A DNA stretch of 64,000 nucleotides, taken from NCBI GenBank assembly GCA_944354535.1, contig CALVPY010000006.1, positions 1 to 64,000 of the forward strand. Direction: 5' to 3'. Source of the DNA: an uncultured Clostridia bacterium. GTDB lineage: Bacteria; Bacillota; Clostridia; Christensenellales; Borkfalkiaceae. This document shows positions 44,817 to 53,336 of the stretch, piece by piece. The notes beneath the pieces were generated by a model. It had not been told where the DNA came from. It saw nothing but the letters and a program-made list of their open reading frames with translations, and did not search any database. A program made the translations under genes and the position numbers. Positions within the stretch are counted from its first letter, which is position 1. Each line of letters begins with the position of its first letter.

Positions 44817-44830
44817 AGAACATTTGTTTG
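44817..44830. promoter_or_regulatory. Candidate LexA (SOS) box
   Basis: AGAACATTTGTTTG fits the Firmicute LexA box (GAAC-N4-GTTC/T). It overlaps the -35 of the lexA promoter, as expected for autoregulation, and lies about 30 bases upstream of the divergent promoter. Confidence 0.65.
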
Positions 44831-44856
44831 CAATTTTTCTTGAAATATGATATACT
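44828..44856 (+). promoter_or_regulatory. Promoter of lexA
   Basis: TTGCAA (44828-44833), 17-base spacer and TATACT (44851-44856). Confidence 0.75.
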
Positions 44857-44875
44857 GTCGGTAAGAGGTGTTGTT

Positions 44876-45475
44876 ATGGTCGATCAGAATAAGCTCAACG
44901 AAGTCCTTTCCTATGTCAATCATTACAATGAGGAGAACGGCTTTCCTCCCACCGTGCGCGACATCTGTTCGGCGCTGGGCATCAAGTCGACTGCGACGGC
45001 ATACAGTTACATCAATCGATTGCGGGAAGCCGGCTTTCTCAACAAGGCAGACAGGAAGAAGCGCGCGGTATCGCTCGTCGGTTCCGACGTCGTAAAAGTG
45101 CCGCTTGTCGGTACGGTCACGGCAGGCCAGCCGATCTTGGCGGTCGAGAATTTTGAAAGCTTTTATACGCTCCCTTCTGCGGAATTTCACGGAGACGGTC
45201 TCTTTTTGCTGCGCGTGAAGGGAGAGAGTATGGTCGAGGCCGGGATCTACGACGGCGATAAAGTAGTCGTACGCAAGCAGGAGTCTGCCGAAAACGGCGA
45301 CATCGTCGTTGCGCTCTTTGACGACGGCGTGGAGGAAGGAGCGACGGTCAAGCGCTTTTTCCTGCGCGACGGAAAATATATTCTTCATCCCGAAAACAGT
45401 ACGATGTCTGACTTTGTGCTCGACAGCGTGACCATTCTCGGCAAGGTCGTCGGGCTTTTGCGCAGCTTCTCCTGA
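44876..45475 (+). CDS. lexA: LexA repressor
   Basis: LexA represses the SOS regulon and cleaves itself upon RecA activation. The 199-residue protein has an N-terminal winged helix (GFPPTVRDICSALGIKSTAT), the Ala83-Gly84 cleavage site in VTAGQP, Ser118 in VKGESMVEAGI and Lys159 in GATVKRF. The start at 44876 follows AAGAGGTG; an earlier frame would begin upstream of the promoter -10. Residues 175-180 read STMSDF where relatives often have P-x-Y/F-E-P-I, and the DNA resembles half of the palindromic element. A terminator follows. Confidence 0.96.
   Translation: MVDQNKLNEVLSYVNHYNEENGFPPTVRDICSALGIKSTATAYSYINRLREAGFLNKADRKKRAVSLVGSDVVKVPLVGTVTAGQPILAVENFESFYTLPSAEFHGDGLFLLRVKGESMVEAGIYDGDKVVVRKQESAENGDIVVALFDDGVEEGATVKRFFLRDGKYILHPENSTMSDFVLDSVTILGKVVGLLRSFS
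45398..45418 (+). repeat. Possible degenerate palindromic element copy, inside lexA
   Basis: AGTACGATGTCTGAC (45398-45412) matches the dxs copy at 14 of 15 bases, and the frame again gives S-T-M-S-D; the right arm (TTTGTG) has diverged. Confidence 0.45.
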
Positions 45476-45488
45476 ACAAGATATAGGA

Positions 45489-45517
45489 AAAGCGTCTCCG
45501 TCGGAGGCGCTTTTTTT
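45489..45517. terminator. Bidirectional terminator between lexA and rluB
   Basis: AGCGTCTCC, loop GTC, GGAGGCGCT followed by TTTTTTT; A-rich on the other side, so it can serve both converging genes. Confidence 0.88.
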
Positions 45518-45520
45518 CGT

Positions 45521-46225
45521 TCATAGATTTTGCAGATAGTAAACTTCCTCGGGGCTGAGTTTGCGCACCTTGCCTCGGTCCAAGCCGCTCAATGTCAGCT
45601 CGCCGATCTTGATGCGTTTAAGGAAGTCGATGTGTTTTCCGATGACTTCAAACATCTTCCTGATCTCGCGGTTCTTTCCTTCGGTGAGGACGACGTGAAG
45701 CTTGGTATATGTTTTATCCGTCTCTACGACGTTGATCCTGCATTTTTTGGTGATGACCCCGCGTTCGATCTCTACGCCCGCCCGCAGTCGGTTGAGCTCG
45801 GCAGCCGTGATGCCTCCTTCGATGCGTACGAGATACGTTTTCGGGATCTCATTCTGAGGAGCGGTCAGACGATATGCAAGATCGCCGTCATTGGTGAGGA
45901 TCAGGAGCCCCTCCGTTTCATAATCCAGCCTGCCTACGGGGTAGACCCGTCCCGCGCCTTGCGGAAGAAGCTGCATGACGGTCTTTCTGTCCTTTTCATC
46001 CGAGACGGTGCAGACGTATCCCTTGGGCTTGTTGAGCAGATAGTATTCGTATTTGACTTTGTGAGAGAGGATCTTTCCGTCCAGTTCCACGACGTCGGAG
46101 GGTTCTACGTTGTCTCCCGCGACGGCGACCCTGCCGTTGATCTTCACGCGTCCTTCGCTGACGAGCGTATCGCTTCCCCGTCGGGAAGCCACGCCTTGTT
46201 CCGCCAAAAATTTGTTGATGCGCAT
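45521..46225 (-). CDS. rluB: Pseudouridine synthase RluB family
   Basis: This enzyme makes a pseudouridine in 23S rRNA (RsuA/RluB/E/F family). The 234-residue protein has an S4 domain (RINKFLAEQGVASRRG) and the catalytic GRLDYETEGLLILTNDG with Asp, plus LTEGKNREIRKMFE. It lies at the end of the scp/gerW/dac run, as in many Firmicutes, but spmA and spmB, common neighbours, are missing. Confidence 0.93.
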   Translation of the reverse strand: MRINKFLAEQGVASRRGSDTLVSEGRVKINGRVAVAGDNVEPSDVVELDGKILSHKVKYEYYLLNKPKGYVCTVSDEKDRKTVMQLLPQGAGRVYPVGRLDYETEGLLILTNDGDLAYRLTAPQNEIPKTYLVRIEGGITAAELNRLRAGVEIERGVITKKCRINVVETDKTYTKLHVVLTEGKNREIRKMFEVIGKHIDFLKRIKIGELTLSGLDRGKVRKLSPEEVYYLQNL

Positions 46226-46291
46226 TTCGTCGCCTCACTCGTTTTTCTTGGTTCTATGATAAACGATAGCGGCAAAAAAAGCAAGCCCTTT

Positions 46292-47137
46292 TCAGGGCTG
46301 TGCGCGAACTTCCTGTTGGGAAAACGCTCTGTCGAGCAGCTCCTTTGTGCGTTCATACATCATAGGCGAGTTGAGAACGACGGAGACGATCAGCCTCCCC
46401 TTTCGTTCCGCAGCCGCGACAAGGCATCGTCCCGCTTTCTGCGTGAACCCCGTCTTGACGCCGCAGGCGCCCTCGTAGTCAAAGAGCAGCTTGTTCTTGT
46501 TGCGCCATCCCTCGGGAGGATAAAATTTGGAGGAGACGATCTCCCGGAACGTTTTGTTCTCCATCGCGGCCGCCGAGATGAGTGCGAGGTCGCGGGCCGT
46601 CGTGCCGTGGTTTTCTTCCGGCAGGCCGTGCGGATTTCGGAAGCTGCTGTGTTCTGCCCCCAATTGAGCCGCCCGGATATTCATGAGGGATGAAAATTGT
46701 TTTACGCTGCCGCTGCGGTGAACGGCGAGCGAGACGGCGCAGTCATTGCCCGAGCGCAGCATCAGGCCGTAGAGAAGCTCGTTCACCGTATGCGTCTCCC
46801 CTTTTCGCAAATAAACGCTGGATCCGCCCGCGCGTTCGGCTTCCTGCGGTATCGTTACGAGCTCGTTGAGGGCGCAGTCTTCGAGGATGATGAGTGCTGT
46901 CAGGATCTTCGTCGTGCTTGCCATTGGAAGCTGCGTATCGGCGTCTTTTTCGTGCAGAAAGCGTCGGGATGAGACCTCTATGACGCATTCGGCGCTGCTT
47001 TCAGCGGCTGCATACGCTGTGCGGATCGCAGGGCGAATGGCGATGCAGCCTGTAAGAAGAAACAGGACGAATGCCAATGTAACGTACGGTATTTGGCGCA
47101 GTTTAGCTGCGCGTACTTTTTTGCGAAACGTGTTCAA
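46292..47137 (-). CDS. D-alanyl-D-alanine carboxypeptidase, short form
   Basis: This is a PBP5-type serine carboxypeptidase of 281 residues. It has an N-terminal signal-anchor (IPYVTLAFVLFLLTGC), the SxxK motif in MASTTKILTAL, SGN in LRSGNDCAVS and KTG in VKTGFT. The usual C-terminal beta domain is absent, so it ends soon after the catalytic domain. The TTG start is supported by GTAGGGGATCTGC upstream and it overlaps gerW by 35 bases. Location beside gerW and scpAB matches the sporulation enzyme DacB, so a role in cortex cross-linking is likely. Confidence 0.88.
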   Translation of the reverse strand: MNTFRKKVRAAKLRQIPYVTLAFVLFLLTGCIAIRPAIRTAYAAAESSAECVIEVSSRRFLHEKDADTQLPMASTTKILTALIILEDCALNELVTIPQEAERAGGSSVYLRKGETHTVNELLYGLMLRSGNDCAVSLAVHRSGSVKQFSSLMNIRAAQLGAEHSSFRNPHGLPEENHGTTARDLALISAAAMENKTFREIVSSKFYPPEGWRNKNKLLFDYEGACGVKTGFTQKAGRCLVAAAERKGRLIVSVVLNSPMMYERTKELLDRAFSQQEVRAQP

Positions 47138-47480
47138 GCAGATCCCCTACTTTTTCGATGACGCGATCCAACGGGCCGTCGCCCAACTGAACGAGACGGC
47201 AAGCCGTTCCGTCGTCGATGAGGAATCCGACCGGCTTTAAGCTTACGACCGTACCGGCTCCGCCCGCGAAGGGAGCGTTTTCATCCTCGTTGAGGAGCTT
47301 CGCCGTTCCGTATTCTCCCCCGCCCGAAAGATACCCCATCGTCACTTTGGTCAGCGGGATGATCTGTGTGCCGCTCGTGGAAAAGACGGGTTTCCCGACC
47401 ACGGTGTCTACATCAATGAGTTTAGAGAGCCGCTCTGCCGCGCCTTCGATCAGGTTGTCGACTGTTTCTTTTCTATCCAT
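47103..47480 (-). CDS. gerW: GerW/YtfJ family sporulation protein
   Basis: The 125-residue protein matches the YtfJ/GerW family, which in Bacillus is made in the forespore and aids germination. It begins DRKETVDNLIEGAAERLSKL and has VVGKPVFSTSGTQIIPLTKV and GGAGTVVSLKPVGFLI, a compact repeated beta fold. The ATG at 47480 follows TTGGAGGCAATC. It overlaps the DUF2953 gene upstream by 31 bases and the carboxypeptidase downstream by 35. Confidence 0.92.
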   Translation of the reverse strand: MDRKETVDNLIEGAAERLSKLIDVDTVVGKPVFSTSGTQIIPLTKVTMGYLSGGGEYGTAKLLNEDENAPFAGGAGTVVSLKPVGFLIDDGTACRLVQLGDGPLDRVIEKVGDLLEHVSQKSTRS

Positions 47481-48004
47481 GTGATGATTGCCTCCAATGC
47501 AAGCTTGATAAAAAGGACGAGCACGGTCAAAAGGTGAAATCCGATCTTGATTTGTGCCGTTATTTTGAAGTTTTCTGCCGGGGAGAGCAGTACGTCGCCC
47601 CGGAAGCGGCAGCCATATGTTTGCAGTACGGCTCCCGCCGTGTTTCCCGCAATGAGGAGCGCGGAGGCCACAAGTATATTGCATGCGTGGCCGTTTCCCG
47701 TTTCCGTGACCGTTCGGATCCCCTTGATGTGAAATCCGTGTAATTTTTTAAGATCGGGCCGCGATCTCAACATCTGCCCATAGGGAAAGAGAAGCGCTTT
47801 CCTTTGGGAAAGATGCACGGCGATCCCCTCCCGTCTCGGTTCCATATAGCCTCCTGCGAGGCGTACGCTGCCGTACAGCCGTATGCCGAATGAGACCTTG
47901 CGGGCGGCGGCATCGAGGTGCCCGTCCAACGTCACACAGACGGGCAGAAACAGGATCAGGAGCGTTATCCCGGCAGACAGAGCAAAGATGATCGGCTCGT
48001 CCAT
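47450..48004 (-). CDS. DUF2953 protein (YtfI-like)
   Basis: The 184-residue protein has an N-terminal membrane helix (IIFALSAGITLLILFLPVCV), a short beta-rich middle and a C-terminal amphipathic or membrane segment (HLLTVLVLFIKLALEAIITW). It matches YtfI, the usual partner of YtfJ/GerW; its function is unknown. Upstream a forespore-type promoter is possible: TCATA (48039-48035), 18 bases, CATAATG (48016-48010), with one mismatch in each box. A terminator separates it from scpB. Confidence 0.78.
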   Translation of the reverse strand: MDEPIIFALSAGITLLILFLPVCVTLDGHLDAAARKVSFGIRLYGSVRLAGGYMEPRREGIAVHLSQRKALLFPYGQMLRSRPDLKKLHGFHIKGIRTVTETGNGHACNILVASALLIAGNTAGAVLQTYGCRFRGDVLLSPAENFKITAQIKIGFHLLTVLVLFIKLALEAIITWIEKKQSTT

Positions 48005-48084
48005 GCCCTCATTATGTGCGAGCGCGGTGTAAATTATGAGAGCGGAAAGGAAGATGTGCTTAGCGGGTGAGCTCCTTTCAGGGA

Positions 48085-48133
48085 TAAAAAAACTCGTACT
48101 GCGATAAAGTCGAGCCTTTGATGCAGTACGAGT
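48085..48133 (-). terminator. Intrinsic terminator after scpB
   Basis: Arms ACTCGTACTGC (48133-48123) and GCAGTACGAGT (48102-48092), read on the minus strand, with a 20-base loop and a T run after. Confidence 0.82.
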
Positions 48134-48149
48134 CCTATGATGCAGATGA

Positions 48150-48866
48150 TCACGATATTTTGACGATATCCGTTTCGTCCAGTCCCTTCAGGAAATCGGG
48201 GATCTCGTAGCCGTCGTTGGACGGCTCTTCGCGGGACGGGGTGTTTGCAGACTGTTCGGAAGCGCTCTCTGCGCCGTTCGCCTCTGCAGCGGCAGTCTCT
48301 TCATGATATTCGTCGCGGGCATAGAGATAGCTGTCGTGCTCCTCGCTGCGTCCGATGGCCGCCATGAGCGCGTCGTAATCAGGCAGATCTTCGAGAGAAT
48401 GCAGTTTGAAGCGCTTTAAGAATTCATCGGTCGTTGCGTAGAGGATGGGCCGCCCGACGGCATCCTTGCGTCCGCAGGGCGCAATGAGGTTGAGCTCCAA
48501 AAGAGCGCGTACGGCATAGTCGCTGTTGAGGCCGCGCAAAAGCTCGATCTCCGTCTTGGTGATGGGCTGTTTGTAGGCGATGATGGCTGCGCATTCCAGG
48601 ATGGTGCGCGTGAGTTCCTTTTCGCGGATGGGATTGAGGACGGCTTCCACGCTCTCTTTATAGATAGGATTGGAGCCGAGCTGCGCCTTTCCGTTGAAGA
48701 GCAGCAATTGGATGCCGCCCTCTTCGCCGTATTTTTCCTTGAGCTCTTCGAGGGCGTGCTTGATCTCCCCTTTCGTCGCATTGAGTTTTTCGCCGATGTC
48801 CGACAGGGCAACGGCTTTGCCCGAGGCAAACAGGATCGCCTCAATCGTATTGGTCAATTTGTCCAA
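48150..48866 (-). CDS. scpB: Segregation and condensation protein B
   Basis: ScpB is the winged-helix subunit of the SMC-ScpAB condensin. The 238-residue protein starts NTIEAILFASGKAVALSDI and has TRTILECAAIIAYKQPITKTE and GRPILYATTDEFLKRF, both typical. An acidic, low-complexity tail follows (about residues 190-238). The TTG start has a strong GGAGG six bases before it and overlaps scpA by 26 bases. Confidence 0.95.
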   Translation of the reverse strand: MDKLTNTIEAILFASGKAVALSDIGEKLNATKGEIKHALEELKEKYGEEGGIQLLLFNGKAQLGSNPIYKESVEAVLNPIREKELTRTILECAAIIAYKQPITKTEIELLRGLNSDYAVRALLELNLIAPCGRKDAVGRPILYATTDEFLKRFKLHSLEDLPDYDALMAAIGRSEEHDSYLYARDEYHEETAAAEANGAESASEQSANTPSREEPSNDGYEIPDFLKGLDETDIVKIS

Positions 48867-49635
48867 TCGGTTCCTCCTTTCGGTCGGGGTTGACGGAGAT
48901 GACGATCTCCCCGAACGTTTCGCTCTGCTTCACGCGCAGATACTGATACTTCAAAAGTTCTAAAATGGCCTGAAAGGTCGTTACGATCTCCGATTTCGTG
49001 TGGTCTTTCGTGAAGAGCTGCTCAAAGCGAACGCTCTCTCCCGACTCCATCGTCTCCAGCACGAATTGGATCTTTTCTTCCACGGTATATTCGTCGCGCG
49101 GGATCTCGCGGATCTCGTCCTGCGCCTTGGCGTATTCCTGCTTGATGAGCAGCTTGGAGAAGGCGCTCACGAGCCCGTCCAGCGTGAGATTGTCGAGAGA
49201 GAAGACGGTACGCGTCTCACCGACGTGTTTGTCGGGTTCCTTGAAGAAGTAGCCGATGGTCTCCATCTCTTTGAGCTTTTTGGTCTCTTCCTTGATGAGG
49301 CGGAACTCTTCGAGCGCGCGGATGAGTTCGGCTTTGTCCTCCTCGATCTCCATATCAATCTCGGGATCTTCTTCGAGGTTGGGTACGAGGCTCTGCGCCT
49401 TGATTTTGAGGATGGTCGCGGCGATATTAAGATAGTCGCTCACCTTATCGACATCGAGGTAAGGAAGCCCGCGCATATAGGCCAAAAACTGCTCCGTGAC
49501 CTGGGAGACGAACACGTCTTTGATCTCGATCTCCTCTTTATTGATGAGATACAGGAGAAGGTCGAGCGGGCCTTCAAAGTTATTTAAGACCGTCGTATAG
49601 TCGACGGTCGATTCAAAGTTTTCGCGGTTTACCAT
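48841..49635 (-). CDS. scpA: Segregation and condensation protein A
   Basis: ScpA is the kleisin that bridges SMC heads. The 264-residue protein starts with FEGPLDLLLYLINKEEIEI, has YLNIAATILKIKAQSL (SMC neck contact), an acidic middle and a C-terminal winged helix (VTTFQAILELLKYQYLRV). The ATG at 49635 overlaps the stop of the M50 protease gene (ATGGTAA); longer frames reach back into that gene. Confidence 0.95.
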   Translation of the reverse strand: MVNRENFESTVDYTTVLNNFEGPLDLLLYLINKEEIEIKDVFVSQVTEQFLAYMRGLPYLDVDKVSDYLNIAATILKIKAQSLVPNLEEDPEIDMEIEEDKAELIRALEEFRLIKEETKKLKEMETIGYFFKEPDKHVGETRTVFSLDNLTLDGLVSAFSKLLIKQEYAKAQDEIREIPRDEYTVEEKIQFVLETMESGESVRFEQLFTKDHTKSEIVTTFQAILELLKYQYLRVKQSETFGEIVISVNPDRKEEPIGQIDQYD

Positions 49636-50318
49636 GGAATGAGCCCCCAAAGCGTCCGGATGGGCCAGCCGAGGATATCCGTGGCAAATTTCATCACCCA
49701 ACCGAGGATATTGAAGTAATCCATCTGATAGACGCCGAACCGTACAAAGGTATTGCAGATAAAGCTTTCTGCGATGAGAAAGAGCAGGATGTAATGCCCG
49801 TATTGCCGCAAAAACCGATATATCTTGCCGCGGCGCTTATTGAGCGCGTCGACGACGCGGAAGCCGTCCAACGGATAAAACGGAAGCAGGTTGAAGACGC
49901 AGAAAGAAAGGCTGTAGGCAAAGATCAGAAAGAAAAGATCGACGAGAAAGGTATAGGAATAGGATGGCAGGACGGGATAGAGATAGTAAAGTACTGCCAG
50001 ATAGACCGGATAGATGAGAAATGCTGTCAGATAATTCATGACAACACCCGCACAGGCGGTGAGTGCCATGCCGGTGCGGTATTTTTTGAAATTATTCGGG
50101 TTGATGGGAACGGGTTTCGCCCAGCCGAAGCCGACGAGCGCAAAGCAGATGAGGCCGATCAGGTCGAAGTGCTTTAACGGGTTGAGCGTCAGCCGACCGT
50201 TCCATTTCGGGGTGGGATCGCCGCATTTGACTGCCACAAAGGAGTGCGCAAACTCATGGAGCGTCAGCACGATGACAACGGCAATAAAACTTGCGGCAAG
50301 TTGGATGATATAGTCCAT
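49629..50318 (-). CDS. M50 family site-2-type metalloprotease
   Basis: This is an integral-membrane zinc protease of 229 residues in the YwhC/rhomboid-free M50 group. It has HEFAH (HExxH) in VLTLHEFAHSFVAVKCG and NLLPFYPLDGFRVV with the third ligand Asp, plus five to six membrane helices. Its substrate is unknown. The ATG at 50318 lies exactly seven bases after a consensus -10 box with no Shine-Dalgarno sequence, so its mRNA is probably leaderless. It begins the scpA-scpB transcription unit. Confidence 0.88.
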   Translation of the reverse strand: MDYIIQLAASFIAVVIVLTLHEFAHSFVAVKCGDPTPKWNGRLTLNPLKHFDLIGLICFALVGFGWAKPVPINPNNFKKYRTGMALTACAGVVMNYLTAFLIYPVYLAVLYYLYPVLPSYSYTFLVDLFFLIFAYSLSFCVFNLLPFYPLDGFRVVDALNKRRGKIYRFLRQYGHYILLFLIAESFICNTFVRFGVYQMDYFNILGWVMKFATDILGWPIRTLWGLIPW

Positions 50319-50324
50319 GGTGAT

Positions 50325-50353
50325 ATTATATCGGAAAAGCAGTGAAAAATCAA
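50325..50353 (-). promoter_or_regulatory. Promoter of M50 protease-scpAB, leaderless geometry
   Basis: On the minus strand TTGATT (50353-50348), 17-base spacer and TATAAT (50330-50325), followed by ATCACC and then the ATG. Confidence 0.82.
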
Positions 50354-50423
50354 CCGATTGACAAGCGCGAAACAAAACCGCACATGAAATTCACGCCTCT
50401 TTCACGCACGTTCGTTCCGGCAC

Positions 50424-50455
50424 ACAAAAACGCCGCAGCATAACCGCTGCGGCGT
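50424..50455 (-). terminator. Intrinsic terminator after ispH-rpsA
   Basis: Minus strand: ACGCCGCAGC, loop GGTTAT, GCTGCGGCGT, then TTTTGTG. Confidence 0.88.
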
Positions 50456-50472
50456 CTGTATGCCAATGATGG

Positions 50473-52596
50473 TTACTTCTCTTCCGCTTCGCCGTCGAGG
50501 TGGAGGATCTCTGCGATGGAAGCGCCGCCGTAGCCGCCTTCCTTCCATTCTCTGTACTCATCCTCTTCGCCTTCGGGAGCGTTGAAGTTCTTTCTGCCGC
50601 CCTTTCTGCCCTTGGAACGGCCGTTCTCTCTGTCGCTGCGCTCAGTGCGCTCGGAGCGGTACTCCTGCTCGGGCTTGGGCTGAAGCGCCTTGATGGAGAG
50701 CGTGATGCGCTTTTCATCCGCATTGAATGCAAGGATCTTCGCATCCACCTCTTCGCCGATAGAGAGCACGGAGGTAGGATTGTCGAGCCATTCGTGAGAG
50801 ATCTGGGAGACATGGACGAGACCGTCGATCCCCTTCTCAAGCTCTACGAATGCGCCATAGGAAAGGATGCGCACCACTTTGCCGTGGACGATGTCGCCTT
50901 CGTGATACTTCTCAGCGGCAAGATCCCAAGGCTGAGGCTGAAGCTGCTTATAGCCGATGGAGACCTTTTTCTTTTCGCGGTCGACGCTGAGGACTTTGAA
51001 CTGATAGCGCTTGCCGATCTCGAGCACGTCGGTGACGTTCTTGACGCTCGACCAAGCGAGGTCGGAAATGTGAGCAAGGCAGTCGAACCCGTTGACGGAG
51101 ACGAACGCGCCGAAATTGGTCACACGCTCCACCTTGCCTTCGACGACGTCGCCGGCGTGGATGGAATCGAAGAATGCCTCTTCTTTTGCGGCCTTGGCAG
51201 CCTCGCGGGCTTCCTTCTCCGCCTCAAGGATGACGCGCTGGGATGCGATGATCTCCTTACGGCGTTCCTTTCTGATCTCGAGGAGCTTCAGGCGAAGCTT
51301 CTTGCCGACATACTTTTCAAGATCGCGCACATAGCCGGTGCGGATCTCCTTTGCAGGAACGAAAACGGGATAGGTGCCGAGTTCCGAGGTGAGCCCGCCC
51401 TTGTTGAAGCCCGTGCAGGTAACGGTAAATTCCTTGCCGTCCTCGATCTCTTTGAGCATCTCCTCCTCTTCGCGGAGCTTCTTCACCATCTTCTGAGACA
51501 GCTTCACGCGGGGGGTGACTTCCATCACGATGACTTCGATCTCTTCTCCCACTTTTGCCGCATACTCTTCGCGGCTATATGTTTCGCAGTCAAGCTCTTC
51601 TTTCGGGAGCAAAATCTCCAGTTTGCCCGAAGCGGACACATAGACCCCTTCGTCCGTAGCGGATACGATCTTGGCCTTGATCAACTGGCCTTTCTTGTAC
51701 CGCTCCTCTTTGCCCATCTCCTCAACGACATCCTGCATTGTCGTTGCCTGAACTTCCGCGTTGCTTTCTTCCATCTTAAAAAGAACCTCCTGAGTTTGCC
51801 AATCGGGAGTACTTGCTCCCGCAATGACGCCTACCCTATTAAAAAATTTAATTTTTTCATACTCGAACGCTTCCGCATCCTGCAGCCAAAAGACGTTGCC
51901 GCAGTTCTTGGATGCGATCTCGTATAATTTCCCGGTGTTGCTGCTGTTCTTGCCTCCGATGACGAGGACAGCTTCCGAGCGGCGAGCGATCTCGAAAGCT
52001 TCACGCTGCCGACATACAGTAGTATAACAAATCGTCTTAAAAATCTCAACTGTTTTTTGACACACTTTGCGAAGATTTTCGCAGGTTTGCGAAAAACTTT
52101 GCTCCGAAAAGGTCGTTTGCGCCACGACGGACACGTCTTTATCCTTCAGAATGCCGAAATCATCGTCCGGAGAGGAAAAGATATAGGCCTCTCCGCCTTC
52201 GCATACCCAGCCGAGGAGCCCGATCGTTTCGGGGTGGCTTGGATGGCCGATGATGACGATCGTCCTTCCGAGAGCGCTCTGTTCGTACACGATGCGCTGG
52301 GAGCGCTGGACAAAGGTGCAGGTGCAATCGACGATGACGATCCCCTTTGCGGCGCACGCCTCGTAGACCGCTTTCCCCGCTCCGTGCGAACGGATGAGGA
52401 GAGTCGCTCCGTCGGGAACTTCTTCCACATCCTCCACGGTCGGGATGCCGCGCGCCGTGATGCGCTCGACGACCTCCGGATTATGGATGAGCTCACCCAA
52501 AATATAGGTGTTTTCGGGATAGACGGAGAGCGCCGTATCTACCGCCTTCCTTACCCCGGCACAAAATCCGCAGTACTTTCCGAGAAGGACCTGCAT
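50473..52596 (-). CDS. ispH: HMBPP reductase fused to S1 RNA-binding protein
   Basis: The 707-residue protein joins two units. Residues 1-280 are IspH, the [4Fe-4S] enzyme that makes IPP and DMAPP: cluster cysteines C12, C93 and C190, with H38, H71, H121 and E123 and the SSNT motif at 218-221. Residues about 300-640 hold four S1 repeats, the third and fourth being the best conserved (NFGAFVSVNGFDCLAHISD; SYGAFVELEKGIDGLVHVSQ). The charged tail has an RNA-binding-like Arg/Lys/Gly patch. This IspH-RpsA fusion is known in Clostridia. It starts two bases after plsC. Confidence 0.95.
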   Translation of the reverse strand: MQVLLGKYCGFCAGVRKAVDTALSVYPENTYILGELIHNPEVVERITARGIPTVEDVEEVPDGATLLIRSHGAGKAVYEACAAKGIVIVDCTCTFVQRSQRIVYEQSALGRTIVIIGHPSHPETIGLLGWVCEGGEAYIFSSPDDDFGILKDKDVSVVAQTTFSEQSFSQTCENLRKVCQKTVEIFKTICYTTVCRQREAFEIARRSEAVLVIGGKNSSNTGKLYEIASKNCGNVFWLQDAEAFEYEKIKFFNRVGVIAGASTPDWQTQEVLFKMEESNAEVQATTMQDVVEEMGKEERYKKGQLIKAKIVSATDEGVYVSASGKLEILLPKEELDCETYSREEYAAKVGEEIEVIVMEVTPRVKLSQKMVKKLREEEEMLKEIEDGKEFTVTCTGFNKGGLTSELGTYPVFVPAKEIRTGYVRDLEKYVGKKLRLKLLEIRKERRKEIIASQRVILEAEKEAREAAKAAKEEAFFDSIHAGDVVEGKVERVTNFGAFVSVNGFDCLAHISDLAWSSVKNVTDVLEIGKRYQFKVLSVDREKKKVSIGYKQLQPQPWDLAAEKYHEGDIVHGKVVRILSYGAFVELEKGIDGLVHVSQISHEWLDNPTSVLSIGEEVDAKILAFNADEKRITLSIKALQPKPEQEYRSERTERSDRENGRSKGRKGGRKNFNAPEGEEDEYREWKEGGYGGASIAEILHLDGEAEEK

Positions 52597-52598
52597 CC

Positions 52599-53336
52599 TT
52601 ATTTCCGTTCCTTCTTTTTTGCGGCCTGTGCGGCGCGGAATTCGGCGCGCATATCATAGAGCTTTTTTTTGAGCAGCTCGTCGGCGGCCTCATAGTCGGC
52701 GGATGTGAGTTTGCGGTCGTAAAACTCTGTCAGCTCCATCGGTTCGCCGAAGACGACGTGCGTTCTTCTGAAGAGCCTGGGCGGAGCACAGATGACGAAG
52801 GGAATGACGGGCGTCTTGGTCTTGATGGCAAGGAGCGCCGCGCCTCCGTGGAAGGGCAAAAATTCATCGCCGCCCGTCTTGTTGCGCGTTCCTTCGGGGA
52901 ACATGGAGATCTTTTCTCCGTTTTTGAGGACGCGCATGGAATCCATGAGCGTGTGCACGTCGGAGCCGTCGCGCATGGCTCCGATGGTGCCGACGCGTTT
53001 TGCCCAGCCGCCGAGGACGGGTGCGTGCATGATGGAATCTTTTGCAAGGTAATGGATCCCGTCCTTTGTCGTGTGTGCGGGATAAAAGACATCCCAGAGG
53101 CAATAGTGATTGCCGACATAAATATATGGCCCGGGGCCTACCTTCTTATACCCGTGCAGCTTGAAGGGATATACCAGCGCGTGAACGGGGTAAAAGATCG
53201 CGCGCAGAAGGTTCATGAGCGGCATCTTGTGATATCCGTTCTTATCGGCGGGGAAAAGTTTGACGCGTTCTTGCTGTTTTTCCTGTTTTTTGGCGTTCTT
53301 GGCGGCCTTTTTGTTTGCCGCTGATGCTTCTTTCAT
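52599..53336 (-). CDS. plsC: 1-Acylglycerol-3-phosphate acyltransferase
   Basis: PlsC makes phosphatidic acid from lysophosphatidic acid at the membrane. The 245-residue protein has NHYCLWD (HxxxxD motif), FPEGTRNKTGG and VIPFVI. An N-terminal Lys/Ala/Gln-rich stretch of about 25 residues precedes a hydrophobic segment. Its start shares a base with the stop of aroH-cmk (TGATG), and it precedes ispH-rpsA, an arrangement common in Clostridia. Confidence 0.92.
   Translation of the reverse strand: MKEASAANKKAAKNAKKQEKQQERVKLFPADKNGYHKMPLMNLLRAIFYPVHALVYPFKLHGYKKVGPGPYIYVGNHYCLWDVFYPAHTTKDGIHYLAKDSIMHAPVLGGWAKRVGTIGAMRDGSDVHTLMDSMRVLKNGEKISMFPEGTRNKTGGDEFLPFHGGAALLAIKTKTPVIPFVICAPPRLFRRTHVVFGEPMELTEFYDRKLTSADYEAADELLKKKLYDMRAEFRAAQAAKKKERK

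Noticed and set aside
52008..52030. Possible further palindrome copy inside ispH
   Set aside because: It shares only a few bases (TACTACTGTATGTC) with the family and encodes the conserved cluster region around C190, so it is explained by IspH itself.
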